Shown piece after piece: positions 58,700 to 64,000 of a DNA stretch of 64,000 nucleotides. Position 1 is the stretch's first letter; each line of letters opens with the position of its first letter. The notes under the pieces are model-generated. The model ran no database searches. It was not told the origin of the DNA and worked only from the letters and a program-made list of their open reading frames with translations. A program made the translations under genes and the position numbers. Source of the stretch: Dipteronia dyeriana (taxonomy: Eukaryota; Streptophyta; Magnoliopsida; Sapindales; Sapindaceae). Where the stretch lies: the NCBI GenBank assembly GCA_032871835.1, contig CM065297.1, forward strand, positions 18,640,098 through 18,704,097, written 5' to 3'.

Positions 58700-59100
58700 T
58701 TCATCATGTCATCTTTCACAGCCTGTTCGAGTTTCATCCTAAGATTCATAAAAGCAATCACTGCCTCTCTCTTAGTCGTCCTAGACCTCATAGCAAACAT
58801 CTCCTCTAGAGACATCATTATATCGGCAGCAGTCTCCATTCCTTCATGTTGCTGTTGCAACACGTCGGAGATGGTGGCCATAATGTAACATTTAGCCATC
58901 TCATCAGTAGACTCCCACTGCTGATACTCATCTCTTTGCTCCTGAGTAGATTCAGTAGTAGGAGTAGGTGGTTTAGGAGTGCACAGAACAAACTTATGCT
59001 TTTCGGATTGCAATAGTAGCCCAATTTTCCTTTTCCATGTGACATAATTATCACCAGTTAAAGTATTCTCTATAAGGATGTTGATTAGGGATGAGGTCAT
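58687..59100 (-). pseudogene. copia gag, N-terminal part of element D
   Basis: Starting at the ATG at 59100, the product reads MTSSLINILIENTLTG, then NYVTWKRKI, KFVLCTPKPP, KCYIMATISDVLQ and KREAVIAFMNLRMKLEQAV. This is a UBN2-type copia gag. It is open for about 137 codons and then runs into LTR sequence at the deletion joint, giving an artificial stop. The zinc knuckle and all of pol are missing. An upstream in-frame ATG at 59154 extends the frame, but the TSS context and related gags favour 59100. Confidence 0.8.
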
Positions 59101-59154
59101 GATTTCCGAACAATAACAAAAATTATATATGAGTAAATAATCATGATTAAGCAC

Positions 59155-60451
59155 TTTTGAATATTTATCTTGAATTAAATAAAATAATGCAATCGTAAAA
59201 ATTCAACGGTGATCTAACACCCATAAATGTCACGCCTCATTTGGGAGTTCACAATATTTACTAGTTGGACTAGGTCCCACCTAATTGTTAACATAACAAC
59301 CAACGTTTTCAATTTTAGTCTTGTGATTTTATTAACAAGAACTCTTGGGAGGATATTAATAAATTCACATTGAGTGTGTTACTAAGTTATCGACCTTCAA
59401 TAGAATCCCTCACGAATATCCCTCCTTTGGGAATAGATATCGTTTGGGATAATTGTCTAGTCTATCCTTGTAAGGAAGTATCTTGCTAAATTCCATTCAT
59501 GAATACCCCTTGGGAGGTTATTCACAAAACATAAAGCTCAACTAAACTTGGAGGTCGTAGGTGTTCCAAAACACCTTCTCCCACTCAATTGCTTAAGGCG
59601 TGTGATTGAATTCCAAAGAATGATTTACCAAGTTATATAGATGCCAATTTAGATACTTAAACCATTCAATGCATGTTCATACCAAAAGAGATATATAAGT
59701 GGCACTCCTATTCTATATGACATGTTATCAAACAATGAAAAACATTGTAATATTTACAAAAAAATAAATGGCTACAATATTGTTCCATCCTAGAAAAACA
59801 AGTAAATTATATATGTCTTGGAATACAAGAACTCCTTTCTTGGCGAACAAGTCTTCACGAGACCTTCGCCTTTCAGACTCCCTCGGCTACCTCCCATGGG
59901 CGTGCACACCCCTCGCCCTTACCCATGGGCGTGCGCATGCCACAAGCCCATAAAGGGCTGCCATGCGCAGCCCATGGCTACAACAAGGGCTGTCGTGCTC
60001 AACCCATGCCACAACAAACGTGGCTGCGTGCTCTTCGAACGCACGTTCGTTGTTACGGCTCGCAATGTCCCAAACTTGTTCCGGTTACTCCTAATTCTTC
60101 AAACCTTCGAGTCTTCGAAACTTGAATGTATTACAGAAGAATTTACATAACAAAATACTGCAATTTTTTTTTATTACAACAAAATAAAAAAAACTTAGCA
60201 ACTACCAAGAAGGAAATTATGGCAATAATAGACCACCCTTCTTGTTACAATCCCAAAACAAAATTACATTGAAATTCTAGAACCAAAATTGAGCAATAAC
60301 AATCCACATATAAAACATACATATATCCATACATTCCAATGTAAATATATATGTGAATACCTAGAGTGCCATCTCTTTCTAAAACATGCATATATACAAT
60401 AAAAGAAAAAGATTCAAGAACACATACATCAATTAATCAAGGGTACAACCA
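59155..60451 (-). other. leader of element D with a GC-rich island (59840-60066)
   Basis: About 1.3 kb between primer site and gag. Most is AT-rich and non-coding. A GC-rich island near 59840-60066 repeats CCCATGGGCGTGC, AAGGGCTG and CCATGCGCAGCCCATG-like phrases. ORFs across the island show no recognisable protein. Confidence 0.6.
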
Positions 60452-60466
60452 GGCTCTGATACCAAT
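60452..60466 (-). other. tRNA-iMet primer-binding site of element D
   Basis: Top strand GGCTCTGATACCAAT is, on the minus strand, ATTGGTATCAGAGCC directly after the LTR end CTCTACA. It is the same primer type as element A. Confidence 0.9.
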
Positions 60467-62941
60467 TGTAGAGAAAAAAACGGTTTTGAAATGCAGCGGT
60501 AGCGTGTTAAAAAATGAAATTAGGGTTTGCGTATAAATAAAAATTTTCTCTTTTATGCAACGAGAACCTTAACCCTAGATTAATTGATGTATATAAAAGT
60601 ATCGTAACTTTTTCGTGTGATGATTGAACAAGTGCTGAATCAATTCCGCAAGATCTTCCAATCCAATCACGAACGTGAATCACCTAGGAGTGTGGGCTCC
60701 CTTTCTTTAAATTGTATTTCTGAGGATGGAGACAAAGCAAATATCTTTTCTTTGTTAGTTACAAATATCCTCTAAGAGAAAAAATCCAAAAACGTCCGGT
60801 CACATGTGAATTATCAATCAATTTGATTGTAACTCGCGTGAACCTTGATTCGATATTGTACACAAAACTCTTTTGATGTAAAGGATATTAGTATACTATC
60901 GAATACAAAAATGTTCCCCTTTTTATCTACTTGGCCAAATTCACACACTATTGTTAGAGAAGATTGAATTTTTTCTAGAGTAAAATCAGATTTTTCTCCC
61001 TCAAAATTCTATGATTGCCGAATTCTTCACTAAGAAAAATATGGCTTGGCTGAAATTCCTCTCTAATGCCTTCGGGCTGGCCGAATTCATCATCCACATA
61101 TATATAGGTTCATAAATCCTTTCCTAAGAAGGATTCACTTGGTTGGCAAAAATCTTTTCCTTATGTGGATTTATTTGGTAGTTAGAATCCTTATCTTAGA
61201 AGAAAACTAACTATTCCTTTAAATATATATTGTGTTGGCCGAATTTCCCTTGTTTGAAGTAGATTAGAAGTGTTTAATCTTTCCTTAGAAAGATTACTTG
61301 ATGGACATGAATCCTATCCTTAGGTAGATTAACTTGGTGGTTATGAATCCTTTTCAAATAAGAATTCTACCACAAAGTAGTTTTACTTGGTGACCAAGAA
61401 TCCTTTTCCAAAATGAATTCTTTACTACACCAAGACTCATAATCCTACTCAATAGTGTGTTTGTAACCATATTAAAGACTTCCTAATTTGATTAGATAAA
61501 TAACTCATTTTATTTATCTGCTTATCAAATATAGTCTTTAACATTAACTATACTACCAACAATAGTATAGTTTTAGGATACTATCTCCTAATAGGAAAAG
61601 ATTTTGACTTTTAATTAAATAATTAATTAATCAACAAATTAATTAATTTCCATTTAATTAAAAAATAATAAAATAAAAATAATATATTAAAGGTATTCAC
61701 CATAGCCTTTGCCGCTCATACCTAGTATAAAGGTCATATATTATTTTTCTCATTTTATTAAATCCATTGGACCTTAATAAAAATTCCACATGTGAACTAG
61801 ACATATTCTTACAAAAAGAAACAAGTTCACATGCCTTATTACAATTCTAGATGGACCCCTATTGGTCCGGTAGAATATATTAAGTGATCCATGCAAGTTC
61901 GTGTGGATTGGGGATCTTGGCGGGCTATCTAAATTTAAGCTCCAATAGACACAACCGAATCACAATCAACAAATGATTCACTTAGATCCAATCTTTTTAT
62001 GTTAGTTCATTCCACTAAAGAACTAAAATTGAACTCTTAAATAAAGATAGAATAAGTTGATGTTACTCATTCGTACCCTAGACAACCTTATTGGAGAAAG
62101 TGTATCCTCGTGAAGAATACCAGTAATCGCCAAGAGCTCATAGACCGCCTATAGCTCTCCAAGTTACCATATTTACTCATATGAGCACATTTTGAACTTG
62201 GATATTTTGACTTGTCCAGAAGCCATATTTCAATAGATAGTATTGAAAACTTAACGTTAAGATTTAATATCCAATACCTCAAAACATCCATATGATGGTA
62301 TTCTACTCTTCTTCAATAAATGGAGCCACGATGTCCATATCTATAAATGAAGTCCTCTATCGATTAACAAATTAATATCACCAAACTATCGAGGATAGAC
62401 TATGCTATATAATCGTACTCATTGATAGCTCAAATGATAACATTTGCAACCATAAGTTCATCATTTATCTCAGGATTAAGATAGGCTCTCCGATTGTCTT
62501 CAAATGAAAACTTTTATCCATTGACGGTTCTAGATAAAGTATTTCATTTTGATCCTATTCAATGCACCCAGTGCACTAGATTCTTTTGCCCAAAGACACC
62601 ACACTTTGATGATTTTAGACTCATCATAACACATTTGATCCCACTCAAATGCTATTAAAAGAATCTACAACTTTGACAAGATAAAGGCATCCAACCTTCT
62701 ATCTTAAGTTGTGAATATTATTCAAGACTAACTAAAGAATTGTGTCTACCTCATACATATCTAGATGTATGAACAATTCTTCTTTTCTTATTGTCTTTTG
62801 ACCTTATGATTATTTACTTTTGACAATTATAATAATTAAACTATAAATGCTATAAGATTTGTTAATCTAGAAATCACTTTATTCATATGAAAAGATTGCT
62901 AATTACAATATTACACTCTTGCTATCGAGCATAATCCTACA
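60467..62941 (-). repeat. full LTR of element D, 2475 bp
   Basis: On the minus strand it starts TGTAGGATTATGCTC after the polypurine tract and ends CTCTACA before the primer site, an imperfect terminal inverted repeat TGTAG/CTACA. It is long for a copia LTR. It contains no ORF with recognisable protein. No DNA gene signal was seen in it. Confidence 0.9.
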
Positions 62942-62955
62942 ATCTCCCACTTGCT
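62942..62955 (-). other. polypurine tract of element D
   Basis: The minus strand reads AAGTGGGAGAT immediately before the LTR. This is the usual copia plus-strand primer. Confidence 0.8.
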
Positions 62956-64000
62956 CTATAGCAAATGTGTCATATCTCTCATCCCCATGTTCTCTAGATG
63001 CCCATCAAAACTCTTTTGAGGAAGAGCCTTTGCAAAGGGATCTGCTAGATTTTCTACTGACGCGATCTTGGTAATCGTCACGTCACCCCTATGCATAATT
63101 TCCCTTAGAAGGTGATACTTTCTTTCAATGTGTTTCCCTCTCTTATGACTTCTTGGTTCTCTCGAATTATCCACTGCTCTACTATTGTCACAATAGATAG
63201 TGATCTGCTTATTCGCATCATGAACCACTTCCAGGTCAATCAAGAATTGGCGGAGCCAGACAGCCTCTTTAGCAGCCTCGCATGCGACAACATACTCAGC
63301 TTCCATGGTGGAATCAGCAATACAAGATTGCTTGATACTCCTCCATATGACTGCACTTCTTCCAATAGTAAACACAGATCCTGATGTTGATCTCCTGGAG
63401 TCAGAATCTGACTGAAAATCAGAATCTATATACCCAACGGGAATTAAATCCCCTCCAGAGTATACAAGCATATAATCTCTCGTTCTCCTAAGATACTTGA
63501 AAATATGCTTGACTGCCGTCCAGTGATCAGGACCAGGTTTCGATTGAAACCTGCTAACTATGCCTACAACAAAACAAATATCTGGTCTAGTGCAGAGCAT
63601 TGCATACATGAGACTTCCAACTACCGATGCGTATGGAACCCTACTCATGAATTGCTCTTCATGCTCATTCTTAGGAACTTGTTCCTTAGAAAGTTTGATT
63701 CCATGCCTGAAAGGTAACATACATTTCTTGGAATCTTGCATGGAAAACCTAGACAAGATTTTATCTATGTATGAAGCTTGGGATAATTCAATCGTTCTAT
63801 TCTTTCTATCCTTTATGACTTGGATACCAAGAATATAACTTGCTTCTCCCAAGTCCTTCATATCAAATTGTTTTGCTAACCATTCTTTTATTGATGTCAA
63901 TACACCTACATTGTTTCCGATAAGTAGTATATCATCAACGTAAAGAACTAGGAAAACCAACTTGTTGCCTTTAATCCTTTTGTATACACAAGGTTCATTA
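62956..64000 (-). CDS. copia pol, RT C-terminal part and RNase H (partial, runs off window)
   Basis: An uninterrupted frame of about 347 codons from the window edge to the stop before the polypurine tract. It shows the RT catalytic LYVDDILLIGN near 63915-63950, KDLGEASYILGIQV near 63815-63860, YASVVGSLMYAMLCTRPDI near 63575-63630, and RNase H with GYIDSDFQSD near 63410, STMEAEYV near 63295, IYCDNSRAV near 63180 and ADPFAKALPQKSF near 63000-63035. It copies element RNA and degrades the RNA strand. No stop is seen, so this is the best-preserved retroelement in the window. The frame is open at 64000, so the true start is outside. Confidence 0.88.
   Translation of the reverse strand, partial: NEPCVYKRIKGNKLVFLVLYVDDILLIGNNVGVLTSIKEWLAKQFDMKDLGEASYILGIQVIKDRKNRTIELSQASYIDKILSRFSMQDSKKCMLPFRHGIKLSKEQVPKNEHEEQFMSRVPYASVVGSLMYAMLCTRPDICFVVGIVSRFQSKPGPDHWTAVKHIFKYLRRTRDYMLVYSGGDLIPVGYIDSDFQSDSDSRRSTSGSVFTIGRSAVIWRSIKQSCIADSTMEAEYVVACEAAKEAVWLRQFLIDLEVVHDANKQITIYCDNSRAVDNSREPRSHKRGKHIERKYHLLREIMHRGDVTITKIASVENLADPFAKALPQKSFDGHLENMGMRDMTHLL

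Larger units (their letters stand above)
57728..64000 (-). mobile_element. element D: minus-strand copia complex with a shared LTR (runs off window)
   Basis: On the minus strand the order is RT-RNase H (64000-62956), polypurine tract, full LTR (62941-60467), primer-binding site, leader, partial gag, then an LTR cut to its last 972 bp, then satellite. One LTR therefore serves as 3' LTR of one copy and 5' LTR of the next. The second copy lost everything from gag to mid-LTR. The family differs from the LTR A/B family. Confidence 0.85.

Noticed and set aside
59818..60150. ORF across the GC-rich island as a captured host gene
   Set aside because: No recognisable domain and no splice structure. 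Overlapping frames are equally open, and the composition is explained by short internal repeats.

Overview
The window is nuclear DNA of a eudicot-type plant. It holds spliced plant genes with GT-AG introns, Ty1/copia retrotransposons of plant lineages with a tRNA-iMet type primer site, plant LINEs with a DUF4283-like ORF1 and an RNase H tail, and small TIR transposons. I cannot name the species.

Layout. 1-7.66 kb: two nested, decayed copia elements; the second carries a hAT-like MITE. They lie in an intron of a gene whose last eight exons (7.7-10.1 kb) encode the end of a phosphoglycerate-kinase-like domain fused to a TrmB-type tRNA (guanine-N7) methyltransferase. 10.1-13.3 kb: intergenic DNA with two TIR-type non-autonomous elements. 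14.0-19.7 kb: one intact-looking gene, a SANT/Myb protein of the TSL-kinase interacting protein 1 / Cramped-like family, 793 aa from 13 coding exons, with upstream ORFs in its leader. 20.2-27.6 kb: an LTR split by a decayed LINE, ending in a primer-binding site. 27.9-57.7 kb: four blocks of a degenerate 4-bp-phased satellite (about 19.7 kb in all), interrupted by an inverted copia remnant carrying two LINE fragments (35.8-43.0 kb), a Ty3/gypsy tail (46.9-47.9 kb) and a solo LTR (50.2-52.3 kb). 57.7-64 kb: minus-strand copia DNA in which one full 2.47-kb LTR is shared by two internal regions.

The most unusual item is the satellite. It is a tetranucleotide series (mostly TGCG, TGCA, TGTG, TACG, TTCG, TGCT) that stays largely in 4-bp register for kilobases, has one consistent strand polarity except for one switch near 28.96 kb, and carries anchor blocks that recur as higher-order units of about 1.0 kb (right block) and about 1.9-2.2 kb (left block). 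It opens every reading frame, giving long Cys-Val-Arg-Ala or Thr-His-Ala-Arg 'proteins' that I regard as artefacts. Its flanks suggest, without proof, that it grew from or inside the 5' leader of a copia family: in the element entering from the left and in the inverted element, the CACG strand of the array is the sense strand and lies where the PBS-to-gag leader should be.

Only two host genes are supported. Nearly all other long ORFs are retroelement remnants or products of the satellite. I saw no tRNA, rRNA, CRISPR array or telomeric repeat.
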